From: Sterolibacterium denitrificans
GTDB lineage: Bacteria > Pseudomonadota > Gammaproteobacteria > Burkholderiales > Rhodocyclaceae
DNA length: 64,000 nucleotides
Direction: 5' to 3'
Assembly (NCBI RefSeq): GCF_900174485.1
Contig: NZ_LT837803.1
Coordinates: 62,001 to 126,000 of the forward strand
The notes under the pieces are model-generated. The model did not search any database, was not told where the DNA came from, and saw nothing but the letters and a program-made list of their open reading frames with translations. Positions 39,343 through 49,899 of the stretch are shown here, piece after piece. How positions within the stretch are numbered: position 1 is the first letter of the stretch; every line of letters starts with the position of its first letter. The translations under genes and the position numbers were made by a program.

Positions 39343-39348
39343 TAAAAT
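39343..39348 (+). promoter_or_regulatory. Candidate -10 element before dusB-fis
   Basis: TAAAAT in GCGGTAAAATCCC, 61 bases before the dusB ATG, resembles betaproteobacterial -10 boxes. The -35 is weak. It lies in the 210-base gap between ubiH and dusB, where nothing else stands out. Confidence 0.35.
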
Positions 39349-39408
39349 CCCCCGCTTCCCCATTTCGTCTTCAGTCTTGCAGCCGCCCTGCTGCATTGCG
39401 CTCCGTCT

Positions 39409-40458
39409 ATGGAATTCGTCGGCTACACGCTCAGAAACAATCTGTTCGTCGCCCCCATGGCGGGCGTGACGGACCGGCCGTTTCGCCAGTTGTGCAAGCA
39501 ACTGGGCGCCGGGCTGGCGGTTTCCGAAATGGTGACGTCCAACTCGCTGCTGTACGGCAGCGCCAAGACGCTGCGGCGCGCCAACCATGAAGGTGAAGTC
39601 GAGCCGATCTCGGTGCAGATCGCCGGCGCCGACCCGCGCATGATGGCCGAGGCGGCCAGGCACAACGTCGATCACGGCGCGCAGATCATCGACATCAACA
39701 TGGGCTGCCCGGCGAAGAAAGTCTGCAACGTCATGGCCGGCTCGGCCCTGATGCAGGACGAGCCGCTGGTGGCGAAGATCCTGACGGCCGTGGTCGATGC
39801 CGTGCCGGATACGCCGGTGACGCTGAAGTTCCGCACCGGCTGGAATCGCGACAACCGGAACGCGCCCGCCATCGCGCGCATCGCCGAGGGCAGCGGCGTG
39901 CGCGCCATCGCCATCCATGGCCGCACCCGCGCCGACCAGTATCGCGGCGCGGCCGAGTACGACACCATCGCCCTGGTGAAGTCGCAGGTCAACATCCCGG
40001 TGATCGCCAATGGCGACATCAATACGCCGCAGCAGGCCCGCTTCGTCCTCGACTACACGAAGGCCGACGGCCTGATGATCGGCCGCGCCGCCCAGGGCCG
40101 GCCCTGGCTGTTCCGCGAGATCGAGCATTACCTGAATACCGGCGAGCTGTTGCCGCCGCCGTCGGTGGGCGAGATTCACCGCATCCTGCGCCAGCACCTG
40201 GCCGACCTGTATGCGTTCTATGGCGAAGATACCGGGGTGAAAATCGCCCGCAAGCACATCGCCTGGTACACCAAGGGCATCGCCGGCGCGGCGACGTTCC
40301 GCCATGCCATGAACCAGCTCGGCAACGTGCGCGACCAGTTGCAGGCCACCGACGATTTCTTCCACGCCCATGCCCGGACGCATGCGCGTTACGAGCAGGA
40401 AGCCGACGACGCGCTGCCTGCATTTCCTACCGCCGTCAAAGAGGTGCTTGCCGCATGA
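39409..40458 (+). CDS. dusB: tRNA-dihydrouridine synthase B
   Basis: A 349-residue FMN enzyme that reduces uridine in the D-loop of tRNA. It has the start VAPMAGVTDRPFRQLCKQLG, the catalytic cysteine in INMGCPAKKVCN near 105, and IAIHGRTRADQYRG near 169. The ATG overlap with fis is the conserved dusB-fis operon, in which expression of Fis is coupled to DusB. Confidence 0.97.
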   Translation: MEFVGYTLRNNLFVAPMAGVTDRPFRQLCKQLGAGLAVSEMVTSNSLLYGSAKTLRRANHEGEVEPISVQIAGADPRMMAEAARHNVDHGAQIIDINMGCPAKKVCNVMAGSALMQDEPLVAKILTAVVDAVPDTPVTLKFRTGWNRDNRNAPAIARIAEGSGVRAIAIHGRTRADQYRGAAEYDTIALVKSQVNIPVIANGDINTPQQARFVLDYTKADGLMIGRAAQGRPWLFREIEHYLNTGELLPPPSVGEIHRILRQHLADLYAFYGEDTGVKIARKHIAWYTKGIAGAATFRHAMNQLGNVRDQLQATDDFFHAHARTHARYEQEADDALPAFPTAVKEVLAA

Positions 40459-40688
40459 GTTCGAATGATCTGGCCGATTGCGTGCGCCGCTCCCTGAATC
40501 GTTACTTCCGCGATCTGGAAGGCGAGAAGCCGCATGACATCCACGCCATGGTGGTTTCCAACGTCGAGCGCGCGATGCTGGAAATCGTCCTGAAACAGGC
40601 CGACGGCAACCAGACCGTGGCCGCCGAAATGCTCGGCATCAACCGCAACACCCTGCGCCGCAAGCTCACCGAATACCAACTGCTGTAA
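40455..40688 (+). CDS. fis: DNA-binding protein Fis
   Basis: A 77-residue nucleoid protein. The C-terminal helix-turn-helix [19 protein letters not shown] is the Fis signature, and it is shorter than the E. coli protein at the N-terminus, as is usual in Betaproteobacteria. It starts within the dusB stop (ATGA). Confidence 0.96.
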   Translation: MSSNDLADCVRRSLNRYFRDLEGEKPHDIHAMVVSNVERAMLEIVLKQADGNQTVAAEMLGINRNTLRRKLTEYQLL

Positions 40689-40732
40689 TCCTCTTTACGA
40701 CTCGCCACCAACCCCTTACACCTGTGACACCC

Positions 40733-42346
40733 ATGACCCCAATCACCCAGGCCCTGATCAGTGTTTCCGACAAGCGTGGCGCGATCGAGCTGGCCCGCGA
40801 GCTGCATGCGCTCGGCATCAAGCTGCTGTCTACCGGCGGCTCGGCAAAACTCTTGCGCGATGCCGGCCTGCCGGTCACCGAAGTTTCGGACTACACGGGT
40901 TTTCCGGAAATGCTCGATGGCCGCGTCAAGACCCTGCATCCCAAGGTGCATGGCGGCATCCTCGGCCGCCGCGACCTGCCCGAGCATCTGCAGACCATGG
41001 CGCAGCACGGCATCGAGCGCATCGACCTGGTGGTGGTGAATCTCTATCCTTTCGCCCAGACCGTCGCCAGGCCCGGCTGCACACTGGAGGACGCCATCGA
41101 GAACATCGACATCGGCGGCCCGACCATGGTGCGCGCGGCGGCGAAGAATCACGGCAACGAACAGGGCGGCGTCGGCATCGTCACCGATCCGGACGATTAC
41201 GCCGGCATCGTCGCCGAGCTGAAAGCGAATGGCGGCGCGCTCGCCTATGCCACGCGCTTTGCCCTGGCGAAGAAGGCGTTCGTCCATACCGCCCGCTACG
41301 ACGGCATGATCGCCAACTGGCTAACCTCGCTGGATGCGCAGGATCAGCCGGGCATCTATCCGGAACGCCTGCAACTGGCCTTCGACAAGGTGGATGCCCT
41401 GCGCTACGGCGAAAACCCGCATCAGTCGGCGGCCTTCTACCGCGAGCCGCAGGCCGCCGCCGGCAGCATCGCCACCTACCAGCAACTGCAGGGCAAGGAA
41501 CTCTCTTACAACAACATCGCCGATGCCGATGCGGCCTGGGAGTGCGTCAAGGCTTTCCGGGATGGCGGCAATGGCGCGGGTGACTCCGCCGCGGCCTGCG
41601 TCATCGTCAAGCACGCCAATCCCTGCGGCGTGGCGCTCGCGGCGACGGCGGAAGCCGCCTACCGCAAGGCGTTCAAGACCGATCCGACTTCGGCATTCGG
41701 CGGCATCATCGCCTTCAGCGTCGCCATCGACAAAGCCGCCGCCGAAGCCGTCGCCGGCCAGTTCGCCGAAGTCATCATCGCTCCGGCAATCACGCCCGAG
41801 GCGCGCGCGGTGTTCGCCGCCAAACAGAATCTGCGCGTCATGGTCGTGCCGCTGGACGAGGCAGCATCCGCAACGCACGCTGCGTTCGATTACAAGCGCG
41901 TCGGCGGCGGCCTGCTGATGCAGACCGCCGACCATGCCGTGATCGGCCAGGCCGATCTCAAAATCGTCACGAAGCGCGCGCCGACGCCGACGGAAATGGC
42001 CGATCTGCTGTTTGCCTGGCGCGTGGCCAAATACGTCAAGTCGAACGCCATCGTCTATTGCAAGGACGGCATGACCACCGGCGTGGGCGCGGGCCAGATG
42101 AGCCGCGTAGATTCGGCCCGCATCGCCGCCATCAAGGCCGAGAACAACGGCCTCACCGTCGCCGGTTCGGTCGTCGCCTCCGATGCGTTCTTCCCCTTCC
42201 GCGACGGCCTCGACGTGCTCGCCCAGGCCGGCGCCACGGCGGTGATCCAGCCCGGCGGCTCGGTGCGCGACGAAGAAGTCATCGCCGCGGCCGATGAGCA
42301 GAACGTGGCCATGGTATTCACCGGCTTCCGCCATTTCCGTCACTGA
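40733..42346 (+). CDS. purH: Bifunctional AICAR formyltransferase / IMP cyclohydrolase
   Basis: A 537-residue enzyme for the last two steps of IMP synthesis. The N-terminal MGS-like cyclohydrolase domain begins [19 protein letters not shown] and has [15 protein letters not shown]. The transformylase domain has [14 protein letters not shown] and the catalytic [14 protein letters not shown] at 40724 is also in frame, but the ATG at 40733 is preferred. It lies 44 bases after fis and is followed by purD. Confidence 0.97.
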   Translation: MTPITQALISVSDKRGAIELARELHALGIKLLSTGGSAKLLRDAGLPVTEVSDYTGFPEMLDGRVKTLHPKVHGGILGRRDLPEHLQTMAQHGIERIDLVVVNLYPFAQTVARPGCTLEDAIENIDIGGPTMVRAAAKNHGNEQGGVGIVTDPDDYAGIVAELKANGGALAYATRFALAKKAFVHTARYDGMIANWLTSLDAQDQPGIYPERLQLAFDKVDALRYGENPHQSAAFYREPQAAAGSIATYQQLQGKELSYNNIADADAAWECVKAFRDGGNGAGDSAAACVIVKHANPCGVALAATAEAAYRKAFKTDPTSAFGGIIAFSVAIDKAAAEAVAGQFAEVIIAPAITPEARAVFAAKQNLRVMVVPLDEAASATHAAFDYKRVGGGLLMQTADHAVIGQADLKIVTKRAPTPTEMADLLFAWRVAKYVKSNAIVYCKDGMTTGVGAGQMSRVDSARIAAIKAENNGLTVAGSVVASDAFFPFRDGLDVLAQAGATAVIQPGGSVRDEEVIAAADEQNVAMVFTGFRHFRH

Positions 42347-42428
42347 CCGGCGGCAGGACGCGAGGTGCAACAAGACCCCGCTTCCCGTCCTGCTTCCTGA
42401 CTCCCGACTCCTTCCTCCTCACTGAATC

Positions 42429-43736
42429 ATGAAACTACTCGTCATCGGTTCCGGCGGTCGCGAACATGCCCTGGCCTGGCGTCTGGCGCAGGCGCCGGGA
42501 GTGCAGACCATCTATGTCGCGCCCGGCAATGCCGGCACGGCGCGCGATCGCGAGCTGAAGAACCTGCCGCTCACCGACCCGGCCGCCCTGGCCGAATTCG
42601 CCAGCCGCGAGCACGTGCATTTCACCCTCGTCGGGCCGGAAGCGCCGCTGGCCGCCGGCATCGTCGATCTGTTCCGCGCCCGCGGGCTGCGCATCTTCGG
42701 CCCCACCCAGGCGGCAGCGCAACTGGAAAGCTCCAAGGATTACGCCAAGAATTTCATGGCCCGCCACGGCATCCCGACGGCGAAGTTCCAGACCTTCAGC
42801 GATGCCCAGGCGGCCCATGCCTACGTCGATGCCGAGGGCGCGCCCATCGTCATCAAGGCCGACGGCCTGGCCGCCGGCAAGGGCGTCGTTGTTGCCATGT
42901 CGCTCGAAGAAGCCCATGCCGCCATCGACATGATGCTGCTCGACAACAAGATGGGCGATGCCGGCGCGCGGGTGGTGATCGAGGAGTTCCTCGACGGCGA
43001 GGAGGCCAGCTTCATCGTCATGGCCGACGGCACGCACGCCCTGCCGCTCGCCACCAGCCAGGACCACAAGCGCCTGCAGGACGGCGACCAGGGGCCGAAC
43101 ACCGGCGGCATGGGCGCCTATTCGCCGGCGCCGGTGGTCACGCCCAGCCTGCACGCCAAGGTCATGCGCGAAGTGATCATGCCGACCATCAACGGCATGA
43201 ACAGGGACGGCATCCGCTATACCGGCTTTCTCTACGCCGGCCTGATGATCAAGCCGGACGGCACGCTGAAGGTGCTGGAATTCAACTGTCGCATGGGCGA
43301 CCCGGAAACCCAGCCGATCATGATGCGGCTGAAAAGCAATTTCGTCGAACTGGTGGATGCCGCCATCGACGGCCGCCTCGATCAGGTCGAAGCCGAATGG
43401 GATCGGCGCATGGCGCTGGGCGTGGTGCTCGCCGCGCACGGCTATCCCGACCATCCGCGCAAGGGCGACCCGATCCTGGGTCTGGGCGGGGCAAACGGCG
43501 CGCAGGCGCAGGATGAGGCCGATGCCGACGGCAGCGATGTTCAGGTCTTTCATGCCGGCACGGCCGAGCAGGACGGCCAGGTGGTCACCAGCGGCGGCCG
43601 CGTGCTCTGCGTGACCGCCCTGGGAGACAGCCTGCGGACGGCGCAGAAACGCGCCTATGAGGCCGTCGGCGAACTGGATTTCGCCGGCATGCAATATCGC
43701 CGCGACATCGGCCATCGCGCCCTGCAACGGAAATAA
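42429..43736 (+). CDS. purD: Phosphoribosylamine-glycine ligase
   Basis: A 435-residue ATP-grasp enzyme of purine synthesis. It begins [20 protein letters not shown] and shows [30 protein letters not shown] and [18 protein letters not shown]. There are about 15 extra residues in a loop near 358-380 ([18 protein letters not shown]), absent from most PurD proteins as I recall them. The 82-base gap before it contains a CT-rich degenerate repeat. Confidence 0.97.
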   Translation: MKLLVIGSGGREHALAWRLAQAPGVQTIYVAPGNAGTARDRELKNLPLTDPAALAEFASREHVHFTLVGPEAPLAAGIVDLFRARGLRIFGPTQAAAQLESSKDYAKNFMARHGIPTAKFQTFSDAQAAHAYVDAEGAPIVIKADGLAAGKGVVVAMSLEEAHAAIDMMLLDNKMGDAGARVVIEEFLDGEEASFIVMADGTHALPLATSQDHKRLQDGDQGPNTGGMGAYSPAPVVTPSLHAKVMREVIMPTINGMNRDGIRYTGFLYAGLMIKPDGTLKVLEFNCRMGDPETQPIMMRLKSNFVELVDAAIDGRLDQVEAEWDRRMALGVVLAAHGYPDHPRKGDPILGLGGANGAQAQDEADADGSDVQVFHAGTAEQDGQVVTSGGRVLCVTALGDSLRTAQKRAYEAVGELDFAGMQYRRDIGHRALQRK

Positions 43737-43765
43737 GTTCTCCCTTTCCCGAGGAAAGGCGCTTC

Positions 43766-44719
43766 ATGCCGTCCATCGACGCTGCCCTGCCCGCCGCATA
43801 TTTCAGCCAGTTGCAGGAGCGCATCGTGGCCGCGCTGGAAGCCTGCGACGGCCAGCAGTTCCGCGTCGATGACTGGACGCGACCCGATGGCAGCGGTCAT
43901 GGCAGCAGCCGGGTGATCGAGGAAGGCAACGTGTTCGAGCGCGGCGGCGTGAACTTCTCCCGCGTGCGCGGCGCAAGGCTGCCCGCCTCGGCCAGCGCGG
44001 CGCATCCCGGGCTGGCCGAGGCCGGTTGCGACTTCGAAGCCATGGGCCTCTCGCTGGTGCTGCATCCACGCAATCCCTATTGCCCGACGGCGCACATGAA
44101 CGTGCGCTGTTTCATCGCCCGCCGCCCCGATGGCGACCCGCAGGAAGCTCCCCTGTGGTGGTTCGGCGGCGGCATGGATCTGACGCCCTACTACCCGTTC
44201 GAGGAAGACGTGCGCCATTTTCACGCCCGCTGCCGCGACGCGCTGGCGCCGTTCGAGGACGGCACCGACAGTCACGCCCTGCATGCGCGATACAAGGATT
44301 GGTGCGATCGCTATTTCTACCTGCCGCACCGCCAGGAGCCGCGCGGCGTGGGCGGCATTTTCTTCGACGATCTCGACAGCGGCGGCTTCGAGCGCTGTTT
44401 CGCCCTGGCGCGCAACGTTGGCGACAGCTTCATCGATGCCTATCTGCCACTCATCGAACGCCGCCGCGATCTGGCCTACGGCGAGCGCGAGCGGGATTTC
44501 CAGGCCTATCGCCGCGGCCGCTACGTCGAATTCAACCTGGTCTGCGATCGCGGCACGCTGTTCGGCCTGCAGTCCGGCGGCCGCAGCGAATCCATCCTCA
44601 TGTCGCTGCCGCCCATCGTCCGCTGGCGCTACGACTGGCAACCCGCCGCCGGCAGCGCCGAAGCGCGCCTGTATACCGACTTCCTGCCGCCGCGCGACTG
44701 GCTGGCGGAATCACAATAA
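43766..44719 (+). CDS. hemF: Oxygen-dependent coproporphyrinogen III oxidase
   Basis: A 317-residue enzyme converting coproporphyrinogen III to protoporphyrinogen IX in haem synthesis, using oxygen. Signatures include [46 protein letters not shown] and [18 protein letters not shown]. The presence of this aerobic form suggests growth with oxygen. It is convergent with the DUF2149 gene of the chelatase locus, 31 bases away. Confidence 0.97.
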   Translation: MPSIDAALPAAYFSQLQERIVAALEACDGQQFRVDDWTRPDGSGHGSSRVIEEGNVFERGGVNFSRVRGARLPASASAAHPGLAEAGCDFEAMGLSLVLHPRNPYCPTAHMNVRCFIARRPDGDPQEAPLWWFGGGMDLTPYYPFEEDVRHFHARCRDALAPFEDGTDSHALHARYKDWCDRYFYLPHRQEPRGVGGIFFDDLDSGGFERCFALARNVGDSFIDAYLPLIERRRDLAYGERERDFQAYRRGRYVEFNLVCDRGTLFGLQSGGRSESILMSLPPIVRWRYDWQPAAGSAEARLYTDFLPPRDWLAESQ

Positions 44720-44750
44720 CCCCAATCCCGCGCGCCAGCCGGGGCCGGTC

Positions 44751-45077
44751 TCACTTCCCGCCGTCTCCGCCTTCCGGCACGTACACCATCGAGCCGTCCT
44801 TCATGCGATAGGCCACCCCGGCCTTCTCGCCGTCGCCGCTGCCGACCTGGCCGCTGGACTGATATTTCTCGATCTTCTCGCCCTTCTTGACGATCATCTG
44901 CATGTTCGGCTTGCCGGGGTCGGTGATCACCGTGACGTCCTGCTTGCTGAAGGGGTTGATCAACGGGTTCTGCGCCACGGTGATCAGGAGCGCGGCGATG
45001 ATGACGAGGAAGATGTCGATGAGGTTGACGACCGAGAGGATGGGATCGTCGGATTCCGGTTCGTGCAGGAACTTCAT
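44751..45077 (-). CDS. DUF2149 protein, ExbD-like partner of the adjacent channel protein
   Basis: A 108-residue protein with one membrane span near residues 16-38 (VNLIDIFLVIIAALLITVAQ) followed by a small periplasmic domain rich in Lys, Glu and Gly. The aspartate inside the span (NLID) sits where ExbD, TolR and MotB carry their proton-carrying aspartate. DUF2149 genes are usually found beside MotA/TolQ/ExbB-like and CobN-like genes, as here. I infer it is the rod subunit of a proton-driven motor acting on the membrane-anchored chelatases. Its ATG overlaps the stop of the channel gene. Confidence 0.85.
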   Translation of the reverse strand: MKFLHEPESDDPILSVVNLIDIFLVIIAALLITVAQNPLINPFSKQDVTVITDPGKPNMQMIVKKGEKIEKYQSSGQVGSGDGEKAGVAYRMKDGSMVYVPEGGDGGK

Positions 45078-45643
45078 GCCGCCGCTCCCGCTTCATCGCC
45101 TTCGTCGAGCCGCGCTTCGCGTCCGGCCGCAGCGACAGGCCGGCGCTCCGGCTGCGCCATCAGCCAGGCCAGTTCCTCGGCCAGCCAGCGGCGCTTGACC
45201 GAGACGATCCAGTAGGTGATCGAAGCGGCGATCAGCGCCAGGATGACGGCGGAAAAAGCCACCGCCAGGTTGTCGGACACCTGCGCCAGATTGCCGTCGG
45301 ACAGCCCCTTCAGCGCCGGCCCCATCGGGATCATCGTCGCCACCAGCCCCAGCATCGGCGCGATGCGCGTGGCCAGACGCGGCGTTTCCAGCATCTTGTG
45401 GGCGATGACGTCGAGATCGTCGTCGCTGATGCCGGGCCGGCTGCGCGCCCAGAGGATCAACGGATAGCCGCCGGCCGTGCCCGCCATGCCGTTGCGGCCG
45501 CCGCGCTTGCGCTGCCAGCCCTGGACGAGAAAGGCGCCGAGAGCGTAGAAGGAATAGAGGAACATGACGGAGATGACCAGCAGGGTCGGGATCAAGAAGA
45601 TCTGACCGACCTGGTACATCATGACTTCGAGCATTTGACTCAT
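45074..45643 (-). CDS. MotA/TolQ/ExbB-type proton channel family protein
   Basis: A 189-residue inner-membrane protein with three predicted spans (about 12-38, 87-110 and 125-148). The TolQ-type segment APMLGLVATMIPMGPALKGL, then SDNLAVAFSAVILAL, corresponds to the helices lining the proton channel. The ATG at 45643 has AGGAG and overlaps the CobN-like stop (ATGA). The frame is open far upstream, but that part is antisense noise from the chelatase gene. It is probably the stator partner of the DUF2149 protein and not part of the general TonB system. Confidence 0.88.
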   Translation of the reverse strand: MSQMLEVMMYQVGQIFLIPTLLVISVMFLYSFYALGAFLVQGWQRKRGGRNGMAGTAGGYPLILWARSRPGISDDDLDVIAHKMLETPRLATRIAPMLGLVATMIPMGPALKGLSDGNLAQVSDNLAVAFSAVILALIAASITYWIVSVKRRWLAEELAWLMAQPERRPVAAAGREARLDEGDEAGAAA

Positions 45644-48600
45644 GGAAAACTCCTGTGGGTAGTCGTTGGGAAACGGAATGAAAATGTGGGCAGACGCCCG
45701 GCCTGGCGCAATGCGCCCGCCGCGGTGCTGACCGCGAGCAGCACGAGCGCGAGCACGAGGAACGCCGGCAGGTCGGCCGGCGGCGTGGCGGCGCTGCCCT
45801 CGTCCTGCCTTTCGAGACGCTGGCCCTCGATCTGCGGCGGCTGCGCGGCCACCTTGCCCGGCGCCGGCGTGACAAAATCGAGACCGTAGCCGCTGCTCTT
45901 CAACTGCTCGACGAAGGGCATCACCTTCTCGTTCATCGGCTCGAAGCCGTGGCGGCGCATGGCATCCTCGACGACCTCGACCAGTTCCTTCAGCGTCGCG
46001 GCGTCGGCCTGCCAGTAGCCCTTGCGATTGGCTTCGAGCATGCGCTCGGCGATCTGCGCCAGCGCGCGCGGATTCTTCTCCTCGAACCACTCGCGCGTGC
46101 CGAGCTTGAGCTTGTCGCGGACGTAGACATCGTGGAATTCCTGCCACTGGTCTTCGCGCACGGCGTTCGGGTCGACGACCTGCCAGCCCCAGAAGTTCTC
46201 GACCGCATCGAGCACGTTGAGCGTGCCGGAATAGCCCTGGTCGCGCTGCGCGACGATCCACTGCGGATGGAACTGGCGTCCCTTCAGCTCCTGCGCCATG
46301 AAGCGGGCCGTGGGTTCCATGCGTGGATCGTCAGCCGAGCGCAGGTTGGCGATCAGGCTGTCGGGCGACTTGCCGGAAAGCTTGCGGATGACCAGCGACA
46401 GCGCGCCGAAATAGCCGTAGGGATCGTCGGAGGTGAGCAGCCCATAGAGGTTGGAGGTGCGCGAGAACATCACGGCGTCCGAGCCGGCGAGGTTCTTCGC
46501 GTAGAGGTCGAGGCCCGCCCGCTTCTCGCCCCAGCGCTTCTCGTCGGCGCCGAAGTAGTAGCCGAGAGTGTTCAGATAGCTGCGCGCGATCGTGTCGTCC
46601 GTCTCCCAGGTATCGGAGGCGGCGGCGACTTCGGAAACGCCGTTGCCGTACTGGCCCACCTGGCTGGAGAAGACGCGCACGGTGGACAGCATCTCGGCCT
46701 CGTCCCCGGCCAGCCCCTGGCCGGCGAGCATCTGGCGCAGGCTCTGCGTGTTGCGGCGGATGAAGTTGTCGCGCTCGTCGAGTTCCGCCACCTTCTTCAC
46801 CGCCTCGGCCAGGCGCTTCATCGGGCCGGGAAACGTATCGCGGTAGAGGCCGGTGACCGAGATCACCACGTCGATGCGCGGGCGATTCAGCTCGCTGGCC
46901 GGGATCGCTTCGACGCCGATGATGTCGTCGCGGCCGATGTTGCGCATGTCGTGCATGCGCGCCAGCGGGATCTTGCTTTTCACCCGCTCGGGCAGATAGT
47001 CGGCGATCTTCAGCAGGCGGTCGCCGGTCAGCGTGTTGACGGCGAGCCTGGAGATGAACTCGGGCATGTTGCGCAGCCGGTCGCGCACCATCTCGGCGAC
47101 GTTGTCGTTGAGCATGCCGGTTTCGTTCCACACCGGCCGCGCGCCCATCAGCGCGAGGATCTGCGCCTCCATGACGCCGAAGTGGCGCATGGTCTCCAGC
47201 GACCAGAGGTTGAAGACCAGCTTCTCCGGATAGCGGCCGTGCTGCTTGCGGTAGTCCGCGATCGTCTGCTCGGCGAGCTGCTTGCCGGTTTCCCAGGCGC
47301 TGCGCGTCGGCACCTTGGCCGGGTCGAAGGCGTACATGTTGCGGCCAGTGGGCAGCAGGTCGGGATTGCGCACCACGTCGCCGCCGTAGCCGGTGGGGAT
47401 GTAATGCCCTTCGAGGCCGGCGAGCAGACTGCCGATTTCGTCGCTGGCCTGGAAGTTCGCGTAATGGCCGCGGGCGGTTTCAAGATAGAGGCGCAGCGTG
47501 GTGGACACGCCGTCCAGCGGCTTGCCGTCGATGACGTGCTCGGCCAGCAGGCGGGCGGCGTTGGATGTTTCGAACAGCTTGTAGTCGCGCGTGTTGGCGG
47601 CTTCCGGCCCGTCGGCGGCAACGAGGAAATCCTTGCCGAGCATCAGCGCCAGCGTCGACACCATGTGCTCACGTTTGGGCAGGCGCCCCAGGGTGTGATT
47701 ACCCAGCGGCTGCGCCTGGTTGGACAACCCCAGCAGGAAGTCGTGCAGGACATCGAGAAAACCCTCGGGGTCGCGCACGGCCCGCGCACGCGCGTTGTCT
47801 TCGCGGCTCTCCCAGTCCATGTCCAGATAGAGCTTGGTCGCGATCACCTTGTCCAGAATGTTCTGGAACACTTTTTCCTTCAGCGACTCGACACCGGCCG
47901 AGGCATGCTCGTTGATGAGGCGGCTGATTTCGCTCATTTCGTCGAAGGTGCCGGTCACGGCAAACGGTGGTGTCAGATGCGAGATCAGCGTGGCACGACC
48001 GCGCCGCCGTGCCTGGATGCCCTCGGCGAGGTTATCGGCGATGTAGGGATAGAACACCGGCGTATCGCCGAGGATCAGGTAGGGGTCGTCATACACCGAC
48101 AGGCCGCGCTCCTTGCCATGCAGCCATTCCTGCGTGCCATGCGTGCCCAGGTGCACCAGCGCATCGACGCCGACCTGTTCGCGCAGCCACAGATAGGTGG
48201 CGAGATAGGAATGCGTCACGGGCACCTTGGTGTCGTGGTAGAGCTGCGCATCGCCCTGGCTGTTCTCGCTCTCGTTGCGACGCGGCTGCGGCAGCACGAT
48301 GACGTTGCCCAGCGCCACGCGGGGAATGACGAAATGACGCTGGCCCTGGTGCATCACCGTCATGTGGCTCTTTTCCGGCGCGCCCCAATATTTCTCGATG
48401 CCGGCGCGCACCTCGTGCGGCAGGCGGTCGTACCAGCGGCGGTAGGCCGCCACTGGCCAGAGCGCGGCATAACCATTCTTCACCAGCGCCGGAACGTCGG
48501 CAGCAACATTCTTGCTGTAGTAGGGCGCCAGCGTCGCCAGGGCATCCTTCTCGAAGAATTCGGCGTCGCGTGGTTCGACGCTGTAGCCACGTTGCTGCAG

Positions 48601-49812
48601 CGCCTGGGTGAGTGCCGCCAGCGATTTCGGTATGTCGAGGAAGGCCGCGCCGAGGTTGGAGGTGCCCGGCGGGTAGTTGTAGAAGAACAGCGCCAGCTTC
48701 TTGTCGGCGTTGGGCCGCTGCGCCAGCCGCGTCATGCTCACCGCCTTGCCGACCAGCGCGTCGAGCTGTGCCGGAATCAGCTCCATGCGTTTCGTCCTGG
48801 CATCCTGCGCGGCGACGATCATCGGGTCGATGAAGCCGATGATTTCCGGCATCACCAGCGTCATCGGCACCTGCGTCAGGTGAATGCCCGTGAGGTCTTT
48901 TTTCCACACTTCGACGTCGCCGTCGCGGTAATGCAGCGCATGCAAAATGGGCACGCCGATGCGCGCGGCCTGGGCGCGCACTTTTTCGGCATCGATGATC
49001 ATTGCCTGATGCGTGATGACCACCTGGGCGCGCGGCTTACCGTCCTTCATCAGGAACTTTTCGCCAAGATAATCACTGACGATGTCGGAGTAGTAAGGCA
49101 GCACCGCCAGGCCACGCTTTTCCAGCGCGCGTATGGTGGCATCGACCGGCGCCAGCGAATCGGCGGCCAGATGGTTGCGGTGAAAGATCACTGCCACCGT
49201 CGCCTGTCCCGGCTTGGCTGGCCGCCAGCGCAGATAGCTTTCCGTATCCTTGAAAATGAGCTGCGGCGCATCCGGATGGTAGAGCGCTTCCTGCGGGAAG
49301 ATCAGCGGCGGCTCGACCTTGCCAGGCTCACCGAGCAGGCGCACCTTGAGAAATTTATGCAGCCGGCTGAAGTTCTCCTGACCGCCGTTCTGCAGGTAGG
49401 GATGCAGCTCGCCTTCGATTCCCTCGGGCGCATTCTGCGTCAGCGGCGTGCCGGGCAGCCCGGCGGCGACGGCGATCAGGCCGGGATTGGCGGCGACGGC
49501 CCGACCATAGGCGCTGGCCACCGGGGCCAGCGAATCGGGGCCGGAGAGGGCATCGAAAATGACGATGCGGTACTGCGCGAACAGCGCCCGCGCCGCCTCG
49601 GGACTCACCTCGTCGGTGAAGCGGTGATCGACGCTCATCCCCTTCCCGGCCGCCGTGCGCGCGAAGGCGGCGTACTTCGCCTGCTGCGACGGCTTGCCCA
49701 TGATCGGCGAAAAGAACAGCACCCTGTCTGCCGTGGGCGCGGCGGGCGCTGCATGCGCAACCACGCTGCAGAGCAGGTAAAGCACGAGGGCGAGCAGGGA
49801 AGCGGATTTCAT
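45640..49812 (-). CDS. CobN-like metallochelatase, exported and membrane-anchored (paralogue B)
   Basis: A 1390-residue CobN/magnesium-chelatase H family protein (PF02514). Unlike cytosolic CobN it has an N-terminal signal peptide (about 1-22, ending VAHAAP) and one C-terminal membrane span (LPAFLVLALVLLAVSTAAGA), which place the enzyme domain in the periplasm. Core motifs include HLGTHGTQEWLHGKERGLSV near 552, ETMRHFGVMEAQILALMG and SVTGLYRDTFPGPM. A juxtamembrane GQRLERQ is shared with paralogue A. It resembles the HmuS component of Bacteroidota haem-uptake loci, which acts on haem. No AAA+ chelatase partners are encoded nearby; ExbB-like and DUF2149 genes follow by 4-base overlaps. Confidence 0.85.
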   Translation of the reverse strand: MKSASLLALVLYLLCSVVAHAAPAAPTADRVLFFSPIMGKPSQQAKYAAFARTAAGKGMSVDHRFTDEVSPEAARALFAQYRIVIFDALSGPDSLAPVASAYGRAVAANPGLIAVAAGLPGTPLTQNAPEGIEGELHPYLQNGGQENFSRLHKFLKVRLLGEPGKVEPPLIFPQEALYHPDAPQLIFKDTESYLRWRPAKPGQATVAVIFHRNHLAADSLAPVDATIRALEKRGLAVLPYYSDIVSDYLGEKFLMKDGKPRAQVVITHQAMIIDAEKVRAQAARIGVPILHALHYRDGDVEVWKKDLTGIHLTQVPMTLVMPEIIGFIDPMIVAAQDARTKRMELIPAQLDALVGKAVSMTRLAQRPNADKKLALFFYNYPPGTSNLGAAFLDIPKSLAALTQALQQRGYSVEPRDAEFFEKDALATLAPYYSKNVAADVPALVKNGYAALWPVAAYRRWYDRLPHEVRAGIEKYWGAPEKSHMTVMHQGQRHFVIPRVALGNVIVLPQPRRNESENSQGDAQLYHDTKVPVTHSYLATYLWLREQVGVDALVHLGTHGTQEWLHGKERGLSVYDDPYLILGDTPVFYPYIADNLAEGIQARRRGRATLISHLTPPFAVTGTFDEMSEISRLINEHASAGVESLKEKVFQNILDKVIATKLYLDMDWESREDNARARAVRDPEGFLDVLHDFLLGLSNQAQPLGNHTLGRLPKREHMVSTLALMLGKDFLVAADGPEAANTRDYKLFETSNAARLLAEHVIDGKPLDGVSTTLRLYLETARGHYANFQASDEIGSLLAGLEGHYIPTGYGGDVVRNPDLLPTGRNMYAFDPAKVPTRSAWETGKQLAEQTIADYRKQHGRYPEKLVFNLWSLETMRHFGVMEAQILALMGARPVWNETGMLNDNVAEMVRDRLRNMPEFISRLAVNTLTGDRLLKIADYLPERVKSKIPLARMHDMRNIGRDDIIGVEAIPASELNRPRIDVVISVTGLYRDTFPGPMKRLAEAVKKVAELDERDNFIRRNTQSLRQMLAGQGLAGDEAEMLSTVRVFSSQVGQYGNGVSEVAAASDTWETDDTIARSYLNTLGYYFGADEKRWGEKRAGLDLYAKNLAGSDAVMFSRTSNLYGLLTSDDPYGYFGALSLVIRKLSGKSPDSLIANLRSADDPRMEPTARFMAQELKGRQFHPQWIVAQRDQGYSGTLNVLDAVENFWGWQVVDPNAVREDQWQEFHDVYVRDKLKLGTREWFEEKNPRALAQIAERMLEANRKGYWQADAATLKELVEVVEDAMRRHGFEPMNEKVMPFVEQLKSSGYGLDFVTPAPGKVAAQPPQIEGQRLERQDEGSAATPPADLPAFLVLALVLLAVSTAAGALRQAGRLPTFSFRFPTTTHRSFP

Positions 49813-49851
49813 GTCGTATGTCGTGGCAGGAAAATGAATCGAGGATGCGGC

Positions 49852-49880
49852 GCCGCGCCGTTCACCGCAGGCGGCGCGGC
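49852..49880 (-). promoter_or_regulatory. GC-rich hairpin between the TonB receptor and CobN-like B genes
   Basis: GCCGCGCCG (49852-49860) pairs perfectly with CGGCGCGGC (49872-49880) around an 11-base loop, in the 87-base gap. No T-tract follows on the minus strand, so it is more likely an mRNA-stability or attenuation element than a full terminator. Confidence 0.45.
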
Positions 49881-49899
49881 AGGGCGCGGCGCGCGGCCG

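Noticed and set aside
45074-46261. A 395-residue reading of the channel protein starting at 46261.
   Set aside because: The first 206 codons overlap the CobN-like gene out of frame; the ATG at 45643 has a strong ribosome-binding site and gives a normal MotA/TolQ/ExbB length.
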